A DNA stretch of 64,000 nucleotides from positions 496,001 through 560,000 of the forward strand of contig CAWKFA010000017.1 of the NCBI GenBank assembly GCA_963848825.1. The letters are read 5' to 3'. A program made the position numbers and the translations under genes. Below the pieces are notes generated by a model. It ran no database searches. It was not told the DNA's origin and was given only the letters and a program-made list of their open reading frames with translations. The DNA is from CAVVSQ01 sp963848825 (lineage in GTDB: Bacteria; Planctomycetota; Planctomycetia; Gemmatales; Gemmataceae). Every line of letters begins with the position of its first letter. Position 1 is the stretch's first letter. Shown in pieces: positions 32,712-42,362 of this stretch.

Positions 32712-34315
32712 ATGACACTGAGCCCCGCCGCAGTTAGCCGACCGGCGGTCAATTACTGGATCGTCGCCGCCGTGGTCGTCGTGCCCACGTTCATGGAGAT
32801 TCTGGACACCACGATCGCGAACGTGGCCCTGCGGTACATCGCCGGGCGGCCTGTCCGCCGCGCAGACCGACGCCGACTGGGTCATCACCAGCTACCTGGC
32901 CGCCAACGCCATCGTCCTGCCGATCACCGGCTGGCTGTCGGCGCACCTCGGCCGCCGCAACTACTTTCTTTTGTCGATCGCCGTCTTTACCCTCGCCTCG
33001 GCACTGTGCGGCCTGGCCACCAGCCTGTGGCAGATGATCCTCTTCCGGGTGATCCAGGGGCTGGCCGGCGGCGGGCTCCAGCCGTGCAGCCAGGGAGTTC
33101 TGCTGGACGCCTTCCCGTCCGAGAAGCAGGGCACGGCCATGACGCTGTTCGGGGTCGCCGCCATCATCGCCCCCATCGTCGGCCCGACGTTGGGCGGCTG
33201 GCTCTGCGTCAACTACGACTGGCGCTGGATCTTTCTCGTCAACGTCCCGATTGGGCTCTTTTCCCTGGTTGCCGCGTATGCCGTTGTCGAGGATCCCGAC
33301 TACCTCAAGGAGGAGCGGGCCGAGCTGGGCCGCCGGCCACTGAACTTCGACTACATCGGCCTGGGGCTGTTGGCGCTGATGATGTCCTGCTGGGAAATCA
33401 TGCTCAGCAAGGGACAGGAATGGGACTGGCTGGGCGACCCGTTCGGGCGGGTGCAGACGCTGCTGATCACTGTTCGTGCTGGGGCTGGGGTTCCTGATCT
33501 TCTGGGAGATGCGGTCGGCAAGCCCGATCATCAACTTTCGGGCGCTCGGCGAGCGAAACCTCGCCGTGGGCTGCATCATCATGTTCTTTGCCTTCGCCGC
33601 CCTGTACGCGGTGAGCATCGCGCTGCCGGGAATGCTCCAGACGCTGTTCGGCTACGACGCCCTACGCGCTGGGCTGGTGATGTCCCCGTCGGGTGTGTCC
33701 TCGCTGGCGGCAATGTTAGTCGTCGGCTTCCTGCTGGGCCGGCAGTTCGATGCCCGTTGGTTGATCGCGGCGGGTTTGGTGGTCATGGCCGCGGGCAACT
33801 ACTGGATGGCGCAGATGAACCTCCAGATCAGTCCTTGGCAGGTGGTGGGGCCGCGGATGATGCTCACTCTCGGGCTTGGGCTGCTGTTCGCTCCGATGAG
33901 CGTGGCCGCTTACAAGTACACTCCCGTGCACCTGCGTGGAGCGGCCGTTGGACTGCTCAGCCTGCTCCGCACCGAGGGGGGCAGCGTCGGTACTTCGATG
34001 GCCCAGACCATGCAGGATCGGCGCGACCAGTTCCACCTTGCGCGCCTGACCGATGGGCTAGGCCCGCTCAACCCGCACGTCCAGGAGTTCCTGGGCAAGA
34101 CTCGGGACGCCTTCATGCAGCGGACCGGCGACTCCGTCCTGTCACGGCAGCTTGGCATTCAGGCGCTCGACGAACTGCGCCAGCAGCAGGCCGCGTCTCT
34201 CGCCTATTTCGACGTCTTCTGGCTGTGCGCCGTTCTGACGGGGGCACTTGTCCTTCTGGTATTGGTCATGAAGCGCTCCGTGGCCGAGAAGGGTGAACAT
34301 ATCGGGGCGGAGTAG
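32712..34315 (+). pseudogene. DHA2-family MFS drug exporter (EmrB/QacA-like), two frameshifts
   Basis: About 534 residues with 14 predicted helices. Signatures: VPTFMEILDTTIANVALRYI, DADWVITSYLAANAIVLPIT, GWLSAHLGRRNYFL, LFRVIQGLAGGGLQPCSQGV and the antiporter motif GPTLGGWL. The frame must change near 32845 and 33475. The start is ATG 32712; an ATG at 32704 hits a stop within four codons. With the upstream EmrA-like protein it would form a tripartite drug or acid efflux system. Confidence 0.84.
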
Positions 34316-34345
34316 TGATCCGTCGGGCACAAACTGGGAGCAAAA

Positions 34346-34792
34346 ATGGAATCGAACATGGTCACTGCCTCTGCGGCGCTATTGGGTTCGCTCATGGGCA
34401 CGGCTGCCTCCATCGCGACGACCTGGATGACGCAGCATACGCAGGCCGTCCGATCTCAGGTTCAGACGAAGCTCCGCGACCGGCAGACACTTTACGGGGA
34501 GTTCATTAGCGAGGCTTCGCGCTTGACGGTGGAAGCGTTGAGCCAATCGCTGGAAAAAGCGGATAGCTTTGTCAAGCTTTACGGCGTCCTGGGGCAGATT
34601 CGGCTCATTGCACCGGATTCGGTGCTTGCTGCCGCGGAGGCCTGCGTGCACGAAATTGCCGACCTTTACGCAAGACCCAACATGACCATCGAGCAAATCC
34701 GCATGTCGTTTGAGCACGATCATTTCGATCCCGTGAAGGAATTCAGTGGCATCTGTCGCACCGAATTGCTTGAGATCGCTGGCGGTTTTTGA
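34346..34792 (+). CDS. Hypothetical small membrane-anchored protein, 148 aa
   Basis: An N-terminal hydrophobic segment (ASAALLGSLMGTAASIATTW) is followed by a predicted helical cytoplasmic domain (KLRDRQTLYGEFISEASRLT ... SVLAAAEACVHEIADLYARP). Similar small proteins with one membrane segment and a helical bundle are widespread but uncharacterised. The frame is intact. It lies between the exporter and a phosphoketolase relic. Confidence 0.7.
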   Translation: MESNMVTASAALLGSLMGTAASIATTWMTQHTQAVRSQVQTKLRDRQTLYGEFISEASRLTVEALSQSLEKADSFVKLYGVLGQIRLIAPDSVLAAAEACVHEIADLYARPNMTIEQIRMSFEHDHFDPVKEFSGICRTELLEIAGGF

Positions 34793-34801
34793 AAAGGACT
34801 C

Positions 34802-35187
34802 CTGTTCACCGAGGACTAGCCGGTCGTCTTCGCTTTCCACGGCTACCCCGTGCCTTATTCACGGCCTGACCTACCGCCGCACCAGGCACAAGAACTCGCA
34901 TGTGCGTGGCTACAAGGCGGAGGGCAGGACCACGACGCCGTTTGATATGGGGGTGCCCAACGACCTGGACCGCTGTCCCCTGGTCCTGGACGTGATCAAC
35001 GTCTGCCGCAGCTGGGCGCACGGGGGTCTACCTGAAGCAGGTGCTGCGGAATAAGCTGATCAAGCACAAGCAGTACATCTGCAAGTACGACGACGACGTG
35101 CCGGAAATCGCCGGCTGGCGCGGGAGCCAGGGGCAGCCGGGCGGCGCTCGGGCGACGTCGACCGAGGAGACAACGTCTAACCACTAG
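34802..35187 (+). pseudogene. Relic of the C-terminal domain of xylulose-5-P/fructose-6-P phosphoketolase
   Basis: Read across frames this gives LFTED*PVVFAFHGYP, then LIHGLTYRRTRHKNSHVRGY, GRTTTPFDMGVPNDLDRCPL, VLDVINV and KQVLRNKLIKHKQYICKYDD, DVPEIAGW. This closely matches the final domain of phosphoketolases (FAFHGYPWLIHRLTYRRTNH, HVRGYKEEGTTTTPFDM and DLDRFHLVMDVI). A TAG replaces the expected Lys codon at the start, frames change at least twice, and everything upstream of about residue 640 of the enzyme is missing. It is therefore a truncated relic. It abuts a class I aldolase, a common neighbour in the phosphoketolase pathway. Confidence 0.85.
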
Positions 35188-35197
35188 GAGGCCAACC

Positions 35198-36088
35198 ATG
35201 AGAACGTCAGAACAAATGCAGAAAATGAAAACCCAGCCCGGGTTTATCGCAGCCCTGGACCAGAGTGGTGGCAGCACCCCCCAGGCGCTCGCGCTTTACG
35301 GGATCAAGGACCACCCGTGGAAGGATGACGACGGGATGTTTCAACTCGTGCATCGCATGCGCACGCGCGTCATCACCAGCCCTGGTTTCACTGGCGAGCG
35401 CATTCTTGGGGCTATCCTCTTCGAGGACACCATGAACCGAGAGATTGAAGGACAGCCCACCGCCGACTACCTCTGGAACGTGAGGCGGATCGTTCCCTTC
35501 CTGAAGATTGATAAGGGGCTCGACTCGGAGAAAGATGGCGTTCAGCTCATGAAGCCGATGCCCCAGCTGGCAGCGTTGCTCGACAAGGGCAAGGCGAAGC
35601 ACATTTTCGGCACCAAGATGCGCTCGGTGATCCTACATGCCAACCCGGCCGGCATCAAGAATGTCCTGCAACAGCAATTCGAGGTTGCCAGGCAGATCAG
35701 CGACACCGGCCTGGTGCCTATCATTGAGCCCGAGGTGGACATTCATTGCCCGCAGAAGGCCAGTGCAGAAGCGTTGCTCAAGGAGGGCATCTTCGAGAAG
35801 CTGAACGGACTGCCAGCGGGTCAGCAGGTGATGCTCAAGCTGACCCTGCCCGAGCAAGCCGACTTCTATGCCGACTTCGTCCGCCATCCCAAGGTGGTGC
35901 GGGTGGTCGCCCTGTCGGGCGGGTACACGCAGGAAGAAGCTGACGCCCGGTTACGCAACAATCACGGGGTGGTGGCGAGCTTCTCGCGGGCGCTGGCGGA
36001 AGGGTTGTCGGTCAATCAAACCGATGCCCAGTTCAACGCCACGCTGGAGGCCTCCATTCAGAGGATCTACGAGGCGTCCATCACCTGA
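35198..36088 (+). CDS. Class I fructose-bisphosphate aldolase
   Basis: A 296-residue Schiff-base aldolase that cleaves fructose 1,6-bisphosphate to dihydroxyacetone phosphate and glyceraldehyde 3-phosphate. Visible: GFIAALDQSGGSTPQALALY, FEDTMNREIEGQPTADYLW, the IDKGL block, GLVPIIEPEVDIHCPQKA and the strand MLKLTLPEQ, where the Schiff-base lysine is expected. The length fits the short bacterial class I form. AGGAGG precedes the ATG by 6 bp. The gene is intact and starts 11 bp after the phosphoketolase relic. Confidence 0.92.
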   Translation: MRTSEQMQKMKTQPGFIAALDQSGGSTPQALALYGIKDHPWKDDDGMFQLVHRMRTRVITSPGFTGERILGAILFEDTMNREIEGQPTADYLWNVRRIVPFLKIDKGLDSEKDGVQLMKPMPQLAALLDKGKAKHIFGTKMRSVILHANPAGIKNVLQQQFEVARQISDTGLVPIIEPEVDIHCPQKASAEALLKEGIFEKLNGLPAGQQVMLKLTLPEQADFYADFVRHPKVVRVVALSGGYTQEEADARLRNNHGVVASFSRALAEGLSVNQTDAQFNATLEASIQRIYEASIT

Positions 36089-36347
36089 GCGCCGATGAAG
36101 TCTGGCTCAATGATGACGGCGGCCTTTGACACCCGCGGGGCCTACGGCCTCCACGAAGTTGGATGGCACATTCGTCGAAGCCGATGTCCTCTCACCTGGC
36201 AGGTCCCCGTTGGCGTGATGGAGGATGGCTGCCCACAGGTCAGCGTGCCATTCTGGGGTCGCGCTGCGCAGCCAGACAAACCGCGCTTTCCGGTCCAAAC
36301 GAAATATCGAGGAGAAAATCACCCGGTTCTTGATTGCAGGGCTTGTC
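36089..36347. other. Intergenic region between convergent genes
   Basis: About 260 bp between the aldolase and the convergent membrane protein gene. I see no gene, hairpin or promoter that I would defend. Confidence 0.4.
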
Positions 36348-37643
36348 CTACCTCTCGAAAGCCCTTATGCACCCAGCCAATCGCGCGTAACCTCTCTCCG
36401 CGCACGCCCTTTGAAGTTTGGTGATAAACTGCGGTGGCGTCGCCTGGGTTGCCAAAAGCTCGATGCGAACGATGTTGCCGTTGCGAGAAATGGTCGCCTC
36501 GCCAAGCGGCTGTTTTTCGAGCCAGCTTTTCATGGCCTGATCGTCGGCAGGCAACACTGCGTATTCGAGCCAATAAGTTTCCCGATTGCTCCGCTGTTGC
36601 TTGGGATCAGACAGGTTGCCGTCATACCAATACCGGCCTTGGTAACCTGTTTGGTCGCACTGGGCCAAAAACTCATGAAAAAGCTTGACGTCTCCCGTCG
36701 CCGCATGGAACTGGACGCTCAGGCTGAAGGATTCCGGCCCCACTTGATCGCGATAGACGCTGGCGCCGCCTGGCGAGCCTCTAGCCGCAAACCAGTTTTT
36801 GAGCGCCGCATCGTCAGGCGGAAGACCCTTGTAGTTGACAGACATACCGTAGCGGAAAAGTGGCGCAGAGGCGCCGAACTGGCCTACCCGCCAGCTGGCC
36901 AGCAAGCCACCGATGAAGGCGAGGTGTAGCGCGCCGCGCACGAGAGGATGCCAGCGACGTGTCACGGCAATGTGTGCCCATGCTACCCACAATCCGCCGC
37001 ACGCAACCGCGGCAAGGAGTTGGAACCAGGTCGCTCCTCCTCCGCCGTACATGTGCCCCGGATATCCAGCAAACGCATGTCCCAGAACAACCATGCTCCC
37101 CAAAATCAGTGCAGCCGCCGGCGGATAGAGCTCGACATAGCAACCGATTTGGGCAAGGCGCCCTCGTCCCGAATTGCCGAGGTAGTAAGCAACCCAAGTC
37201 GCTTCCATGCACAGCCCCAAAAAAACCGTAAGCGTGATCGTGAGACACGCACCTCCCATACTTAGGACGACGTAGAGCGTGTTGGCGTCTTCCGCTCTCA
37301 CCTGAAGGCGGTGGAGCATATTGTGGTATTCAAATGAACCAGGTGACGGATGGTCTGGCGGAAGAAACTGCTTGAGGTATTCAACGTCATTTGGCGTCAG
37401 AGTGTACTTCCCGTATCGTTCCGGAATGCTAAGAGGGTGTAAACGAAAGTTCTCGACGCGATGCAGGCCTTGCACCATCCATGGCCCCAAGATTGAAAAT
37501 GAGGATAAGGTGGCAATGAGACCAGTCGTGGCAGCCGCCGCCAGAGCAATCCGCATGGTGCGCGGTCGCACGGCCAGTTTGATGAGCCAGCCGATGCCGA
37601 AAAAAAGCACTGGCAGCGCACCAATCACGGCATAGCGAGCCAC
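36348..37643 (-). CDS. Polytopic membrane protein, overlapping continuation of the kinase gene
   Basis: A 431-residue protein with about seven membrane segments (AVIGALPVLFFGIGWLIKLA, IALAAAATTGLIATLSSFSI, LTITLTVFLGLC, AAALILGSMVVLGHAFAG, FQLLAAVACGGLWVAWAH and others), then a soluble tail of about 140 residues. It begins with GTG inside the 3' end of the upstream kinase gene (19-bp overlap, different frame). The kinase ends in NPLRLIQLRKDPWLA and this frame continues ARYAVIGALP. Many planctomycete kinases carry such multi-helix C-termini, so the two may be one polypeptide split by a one-base error. Otherwise they are translationally coupled genes. Confidence 0.65.
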   Translation of the reverse strand: MARYAVIGALPVLFFGIGWLIKLAVRPRTMRIALAAAATTGLIATLSSFSILGPWMVQGLHRVENFRLHPLSIPERYGKYTLTPNDVEYLKQFLPPDHPSPGSFEYHNMLHRLQVRAEDANTLYVVLSMGGACLTITLTVFLGLCMEATWVAYYLGNSGRGRLAQIGCYVELYPPAAALILGSMVVLGHAFAGYPGHMYGGGGATWFQLLAAVACGGLWVAWAHIAVTRRWHPLVRGALHLAFIGGLLASWRVGQFGASAPLFRYGMSVNYKGLPPDDAALKNWFAARGSPGGASVYRDQVGPESFSLSVQFHAATGDVKLFHEFLAQCDQTGYQGRYWYDGNLSDPKQQRSNRETYWLEYAVLPADDQAMKSWLEKQPLGEATISRNGNIVRIELLATQATPPQFITKLQRACAERGYARLAGCIRAFER

Positions 37644-38935
37644 GGGTCCTTGCGCAACTGGATCAGCCGAAGCGGATTGAACATACCCATGTTGCGCGGA
37701 TATAACGGATTAAAGGCCGCATCAAACATACTTTGGATCGCGAAGATGGCGAGTACGGGGGTCAAACCCATGAGGACGCCAAGTGCTGCGACCGCCGCCG
37801 CCGCTCCCGCGTTGCGCCGCAGCCAGCGCCAGGCCTGGCCGGTTATGCTCGGCGGCCGGGCCTTGGTCGGCTCACCGCTTAACCAGCGTTCCAGATCGTC
37901 TGCCAGGGCCGACGCGGACTCATAGCGATCTTCCGGCTTTTTTTGCAAGCACTTGAGCGCAATCGCAGCCAGATCGCGATCGGCGCGCGGGTTGAAAACG
38001 CGCGGATGCTCCGGCTCCTTTTCGACAACTTGCAAAATCGTGTCGATCGCCGAGGCGGCCTGAAACGGCGGCCGGCCGCAGAGGAACTCATACAGAATGG
38101 CGCCGAGCGAATAGACATCCGCCGCCGTGCTGACTTGCTTATCGGCGCGGGCTTGCTCGGGCGGCATGTAGCTCGGCGTCCCGACAACCGCGCCGGTGCG
38201 CGTCAGGCCGCTGTCCCCCTCAATGCGCTTGGCCAGGCCGAAGTCGGTGATGTACGGCGTGCCGTCGTTATCCAAAAGCACATTCGCGGGCTTGAGATCG
38301 CGGTGCAAAATGCCGCGCTGGTGCGCGTAGTGGACGGCTCTGGCAAGCTGCGCGGCCAGCTGCATAGCCTCGCGCGGGTGGCTCGCCAGGTCTTTTATCT
38401 TGCCGCCAAGATTGTCCCCCTCGATGAGCTTCATGCTGAAATATTGCTGCCCGTCGTGCTCGCCAACTTCGTATATTGGCAAGATATTCGGGTGATCCAG
38501 ATTGGCCGCCGCTTCCGCTTCTGTCCGGAACCGCTGTACGTCGGCCGGCGACGCCAGTTGGCCCGCCAGGATCAACTTCACGGCCACGATGCGGTTCAGG
38601 CTCACTTGCCGTGCCTTGAACACAACGCCCATGCCGCCGCGAGCGATCTCCTCCAGGATTTCATAATCGCCGAAATAGCGAATGAGGGCACGTCCGTTAC
38701 CAGCGTTCGAGGATTCCTCCGCGCCAATGGTGATGTCACCGACATGGGCCTGATTCAGTTCCAGAGCCACGCGTTTGATCTTCGCCTGGTCGGTGAAGAA
38801 CGCGCGGAGTTCATCCGCGATGTCGGGATACTGGCACAGCAGCGCGTCGTGATCAGGGTGCTCTCCCTTATCGACCGCTTGCAGATATCTGTGCAGGATC
38901 TCGTCCAATTGTTGTTCGCGCGCTGCTTCGCTCAT
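37625..38935 (-). CDS. Membrane-bound Ser/Thr protein kinase
   Basis: About 436 residues. The N-terminal 80 residues (EQQLDEILHRYLQAVDKGEH ... DIADELRAFF) are the helical segment usual in planctomycete kinases. The kinase domain carries IARGGMGVVFKARQ, VAVKLIL, GILHRDLKPANVLLD, DFGLAKRI and GTPSYMPPEQAR, so it is catalytically complete. A membrane segment follows (NAGAAAAVAALGVLMGLTPV). The start ATG overlaps the stop of the ECF sigma gene (ATGA), the same arrangement as at 6434. The frame ends at 37625 just inside the downstream membrane protein gene. Confidence 0.9.
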   Translation of the reverse strand: MSEAAREQQLDEILHRYLQAVDKGEHPDHDALLCQYPDIADELRAFFTDQAKIKRVALELNQAHVGDITIGAEESSNAGNGRALIRYFGDYEILEEIARGGMGVVFKARQVSLNRIVAVKLILAGQLASPADVQRFRTEAEAAANLDHPNILPIYEVGEHDGQQYFSMKLIEGDNLGGKIKDLASHPREAMQLAAQLARAVHYAHQRGILHRDLKPANVLLDNDGTPYITDFGLAKRIEGDSGLTRTGAVVGTPSYMPPEQARADKQVSTAADVYSLGAILYEFLCGRPPFQAASAIDTILQVVEKEPEHPRVFNPRADRDLAAIALKCLQKKPEDRYESASALADDLERWLSGEPTKARPPSITGQAWRWLRRNAGAAAAVAALGVLMGLTPVLAIFAIQSMFDAAFNPLYPRNMGMFNPLRLIQLRKDPWLAMP

Positions 38936-39477
38936 GAGTCCCCCCAAGCCGCGAGAGTTTTTCGCAGGTTCTTGAGCCCGCGTTGTAAGAGACCCGTGAC
39001 GGCCGCCGTCGTACAGTGGAGTTGCTGGGCGATTTCCGCGAGTTGCCTTCCCTGGAAATGGCGTAGCACGACGGCGTCACGCTGCGACTCGGGAAGTTGC
39101 GCCAGCGCTTCAGCCAGCTGCAAGGCGCGTTCGTGCCGTTCCAACTTCTGACTTGGTGAAGATTGGTCTGCAGCCAACCAGCCTTCCAGTTGGGAGGCGG
39201 AGTTGTCCAGGGCTGCCTGCAAGGATCGCTCCTTGCGGACATCACGCTTGGCACGTGTCAGATCGCGGACGGCATTCGCCAGATTGCGTGCGAGAATCTG
39301 CCGAAGCCACGCCGCCTGGGCCCCCAGGTCGTCGCCACGGAAAGATGCCAACGCCTGGTGCGCCTCCAGCAACGTCTGCTGCACTACGTCGGAGGCATCG
39401 AGTTTGCCGCGCAACCTGGAGTCCAGCTTGAGCCGCGTAAGCAGCACCAGGTAACTGCGAAAGCGTTCCAGGTCCAA
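38932..39477 (-). CDS. ECF-type RNA polymerase sigma factor
   Basis: A 181-residue ECF sigma factor of a type common in planctomycetes: LRGKLDASDVVQQTLLEAHQ, then AWLRQILARNLANAVRDLTR (region 2) and LPESQRDAVVLRHFQGRQLA with AEIAQQLHCTTAAVTGLLQR (region 4 helix-turn-helix). The visible start is TTG at 39477. An ATG at 39491 is one base out of frame and would add the MGDE-type start usual in this family, so a one-base error is possible. The stop overlaps the kinase start. Confidence 0.9.
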   Translation of the reverse strand: MDLERFRSYLVLLTRLKLDSRLRGKLDASDVVQQTLLEAHQALASFRGDDLGAQAAWLRQILARNLANAVRDLTRAKRDVRKERSLQAALDNSASQLEGWLAADQSSPSQKLERHERALQLAEALAQLPESQRDAVVLRHFQGRQLAEIAQQLHCTTAAVTGLLQRGLKNLRKTLAAWGDS

Positions 39478-39491
39478 GGCTCGTCTCCCAT

Positions 39492-39861
39492 AGAAGCGTC
39501 TACCATTCTAAGCACCATTGGAGGGCAATCGCAGCGCTTCGGAAACAAAAAACTTTGGAGATATGAGGAAACGCTCCGTGGGCGGGCATTCTGCCACGTT
39601 TTGACGGGAACTCTGCACCGATGCGGTTTGCGGCGCAGGTCCGCAGCACCTCCAGGCGAAACGGCGACGCCGCCAATCGGCTGCCCAGCGTCTTATGGTT
39701 CAGCTAATCCGGTAGCTAACGGCTACCGGCTCCAGAGAACAAACGCGACTGGAACTATTGGCTGGAGCTACCCTTCCGGTCAAACCTACTTCGGCGTTAT
39801 GGACTGACGTACGGAAACAGACTCGGCTTCACGCGGCGTTGATGAAACCGAAGCAGATGCC
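39492..39861. other. Intergenic region, no gene seen
   Basis: About 370 bp upstream of the ECF gene and downstream of a gene on the same strand. It must hold the sigma gene promoter. I see no hairpin, repeat or sigma-54 site. Confidence 0.4.
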
Positions 39862-40917
39862 CTAATTCCCATCAGGAGCCGCGTCCAACTGCTCGCGAAT
39901 AACCTGCACGTAAGAAGGATTGCGAAATTGGAGGCGAATGACTCCACGAGACCGATCCCTACTTATCACCTTTACTGGCGCCGTTCGAGCGGTTGCAACC
40001 ATGTATGCAAGCGCCACCGCCCCGTTGAACATCAGAAGCCAGCTGATGATAATGGCCGAGGCGTTCACCGACGCTTGTGCCATTGCCAAAGCCGCAGTGC
40101 CACCGATCAGCAAGCCTGGCACGATGAGAACGAGCAAAACGCGTCGCCGTTTCCGTTTGGTTTTCTTGGCGCAATCGGCACATTGCGGAATCTTGAGCTG
40201 GAGGAGCCTCGTCACTTGAACCGGATAGCCGTCGTCTGACGTGCCGCATTGCAAGCATTCACAGCAACAAGGCGGCAATTTATGTCGGCCTGATTGAAAA
40301 TCCAGAAAGTCATCAGTCGGCGATGCGGCTGATTTTGCGGGTCTAAGAGTTTGCGTAACCTTGTCCAGGACAAGGGCAGGCGGTGTTCCTGGTGGCACTC
40401 TGGGTTCCCGCGGAAATCCCGAATTCGGCTGTATGCGGCTACGCAACCAGTCGCGAAGCAAAATCAATGTTATCGCTGCCGCAGCAAACGTGCCTGGTCC
40501 TCCGATCAACACATAGGGCAGGGCCCAGCGGTCGAGCGGAGAACCAATGTGAATGAACCAGGCAACGACCAGGGACAGGATCGACCCTGCAAATCCCAGT
40601 GCCATGGCTACCGTGCCGACGCCTCGATATCGTCCCAGACGGTACCCCTTCACAAGCTCAGCGCCGATCCAGTTGCACTCCGGGCATGGGACCAACTCTG
40701 ATTCCATGGCGAGTCGTCCTTTCAAATCGGCCTCAGATTGACGGTGTGCATTTTGAGACGCTCTCGATGTGCCAATCCAATACGGAGCGGTGCCGGCGCC
40801 ACTTCCAATGTGCGCCAATTCATAGTAATACGTGCATGTGCACTGATCGCACACGACTCCGACAACATGACCTCCCGCACGCGAGGCGTGATATGTTTTG
40901 TCGAAATAGAAAAGCAT
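39862..40917 (-). CDS. Hypothetical membrane protein with several Cys-pair (zinc-ribbon-like) motifs
   Basis: A 351-residue protein. Cysteine pairs occur near the N-terminus (CDQCTC), in PCPEC, in the middle (CCCECLQC) and in QCADC, each able to bind zinc. Two hydrophobic pairs flank the central region: VAMALGFAGSILSLVVAWFI with ALPYVLIGGPGTFAAAAITL, then VLLVLIVPGLLIGGTAAL with IIISWLLMFNGAVALAYMV. So about four membrane helices separate zinc-ribbon-like cytoplasmic parts. The C-terminus (VIRLQFRNPSYVQVIREQL) resembles the end of other planctomycete membrane proteins. Function unknown; the frame is intact. Confidence 0.7.
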   Translation of the reverse strand: MLFYFDKTYHASRAGGHVVGVVCDQCTCTYYYELAHIGSGAGTAPYWIGTSRASQNAHRQSEADLKGRLAMESELVPCPECNWIGAELVKGYRLGRYRGVGTVAMALGFAGSILSLVVAWFIHIGSPLDRWALPYVLIGGPGTFAAAAITLILLRDWLRSRIQPNSGFPREPRVPPGTPPALVLDKVTQTLRPAKSAASPTDDFLDFQSGRHKLPPCCCECLQCGTSDDGYPVQVTRLLQLKIPQCADCAKKTKRKRRRVLLVLIVPGLLIGGTAALAMAQASVNASAIIISWLLMFNGAVALAYMVATARTAPVKVISRDRSRGVIRLQFRNPSYVQVIREQLDAAPDGN

Positions 40918-41018
40918 TGAGCACTCCCTTTCACGAGTTCCCGGAGGCGATGGCGCTGCCCAACCAGTTCCGCATGAAACCCTCTATCGGGGTTGGACGC
41001 GTCGATTTAACGCTCGGG

Positions 41019-42362
41019 CTAGCGTTCGCTGACCTCGTGAGCGAAGAAACGTATTTGCCGATCGCGCCAGGCCGCCGGGTGGGATTTGAAGCCCGCTTCG
41101 ACGGTCGTTGATCGGTAGTTATGCATGCCGGCCTGGATGAGCGCCGGACCTTCGCGCTCGATGGTCTGCTTATCGCGAGTGCTCGGACGGATGATCCCGA
41201 TGTGCCCGGACCGATTTGGGCTTTTTTCCTTAAAGCTGGCCACCACCATGTAGCCGGCGTTTGCCAGGCGCTGTGCCTCCACGGGGCTTTTGACCTCTTT
41301 CCAGCCCTGCTCGGGACCCTTGGCCTGGAGCCAATCAGCCTGGGCGTTGGCCAGATTGGTCGCCCCGTGCTCCGGCGGCCGCAGCAGGTAGATCCCCAAC
41401 CGTTTGCAGGCAGCGGCCGCGAAAGCGCTGCAATGGGTGTGTGGCTTGCTATCGGTCACGGGCTTGTCAAGGGCGACGCCGGTTTCCCAATTGACGTAGT
41501 GCTTGGACAGCCACAAATGCTCCACGTCCATCTTGTCGAGGGCGGCGGCCAGGCGTTGTCCCGCCGCGCTGATTTCAGCTACGAGGGCGGCCCTGGGCGC
41601 GGGCGTCTTGTTCGCTTTCAAGAAATCGAAGACTTCCAGGATCACGCCCGGGTCGACGCGATAAGGCGTGCCTTTGCCTTCATAAAAGCCGTAGCGCTCG
41701 ATCATGAAGGGAACGAGGAGCGAGTAACCCATCTTTTTGCCATTATCAACATTGACGACATTCAAATAGGTATCGGTTTTGGTTCCATCCAGGAAGGGGG
41801 AATACTGGTATCCTTTTGAAATACGTGGTTCCAGCTTGAACCGCTTGCCATGGTAGATAAATTCCGCCCCGTCTTGCTTGTGCATTACTTGCCAAAAGCC
41901 GATGGTGCCCATGGCGTGAAGGTGCTTCGCCAACTCCTGGTGCGAAAGACCAAGTTCTTCGACGACATACTGGTTGTCCGCGGCCAACACGTCCAGCAGC
42001 GACTCGCCTTGGCCGAGAAATCCTTTCTCGGAGCCGACCTTCGATGTTGCGCCGGGCCTCATGTCTTTCTCAAGGTCAACGAGCAATCTCCCGTTGAGCC
42101 CTTCGAGGGCTTTAATCAACGCAGTATTGTTCTTGTTCCCGACGACGAAACCGGTTCGGGGATCTTCCCGTGGAAAAAAGGGTTTGACATAATACTCCCC
42201 CAAATCGAGGAAGTTGGCCAGGTCGGGCTTGCTCTGACCGTTAGAGGGCTGTTGCGCCGGCAGACGCGCACCTGCTAGAAACAAACCCGCTGAAACGGTG
42301 AGAATTAGCGACCAACGCGTAACGCGGGGTCTGTTTCCTTGGTGACGCGACAAGGGTTCCAC
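41019..42362 (-). CDS. Secreted protein with C-terminal Cys-His (papain/NlpC-like) domain
   Basis: 447 residues. The signal-anchor RWSLILTVSAGLFLAGARL is followed by an uncharacterised region (LLDVLAADNQYVVEELGLSH and others). The last 170 residues contain HTHCSAFAAAACKRLGIYLL and, later, RSGHIGIIRP. A Cys at the start of a helix followed by a His on a strand is the layout of NlpC/P60 and CHAP-type amidases or peptidases. Activity on peptidoglycan or peptides is inference, since I cannot assign the third residue. The frame is intact and the start ATG precedes the signal by about 16 residues. Confidence 0.65.
   Translation of the reverse strand: MEPLSRHQGNRPRVTRWSLILTVSAGLFLAGARLPAQQPSNGQSKPDLANFLDLGEYYVKPFFPREDPRTGFVVGNKNNTALIKALEGLNGRLLVDLEKDMRPGATSKVGSEKGFLGQGESLLDVLAADNQYVVEELGLSHQELAKHLHAMGTIGFWQVMHKQDGAEFIYHGKRFKLEPRISKGYQYSPFLDGTKTDTYLNVVNVDNGKKMGYSLLVPFMIERYGFYEGKGTPYRVDPGVILEVFDFLKANKTPAPRAALVAEISAAGQRLAAALDKMDVEHLWLSKHYVNWETGVALDKPVTDSKPHTHCSAFAAAACKRLGIYLLRPPEHGATNLANAQADWLQAKGPEQGWKEVKSPVEAQRLANAGYMVVASFKEKSPNRSGHIGIIRPSTRDKQTIEREGPALIQAGMHNYRSTTVEAGFKSHPAAWRDRQIRFFAHEVSER

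Noticed and set aside
37943..39151. Plus-strand open frame of 402 codons
   Set aside because: Antisense to the kinase and ECF sigma genes, both of which have all expected motifs.
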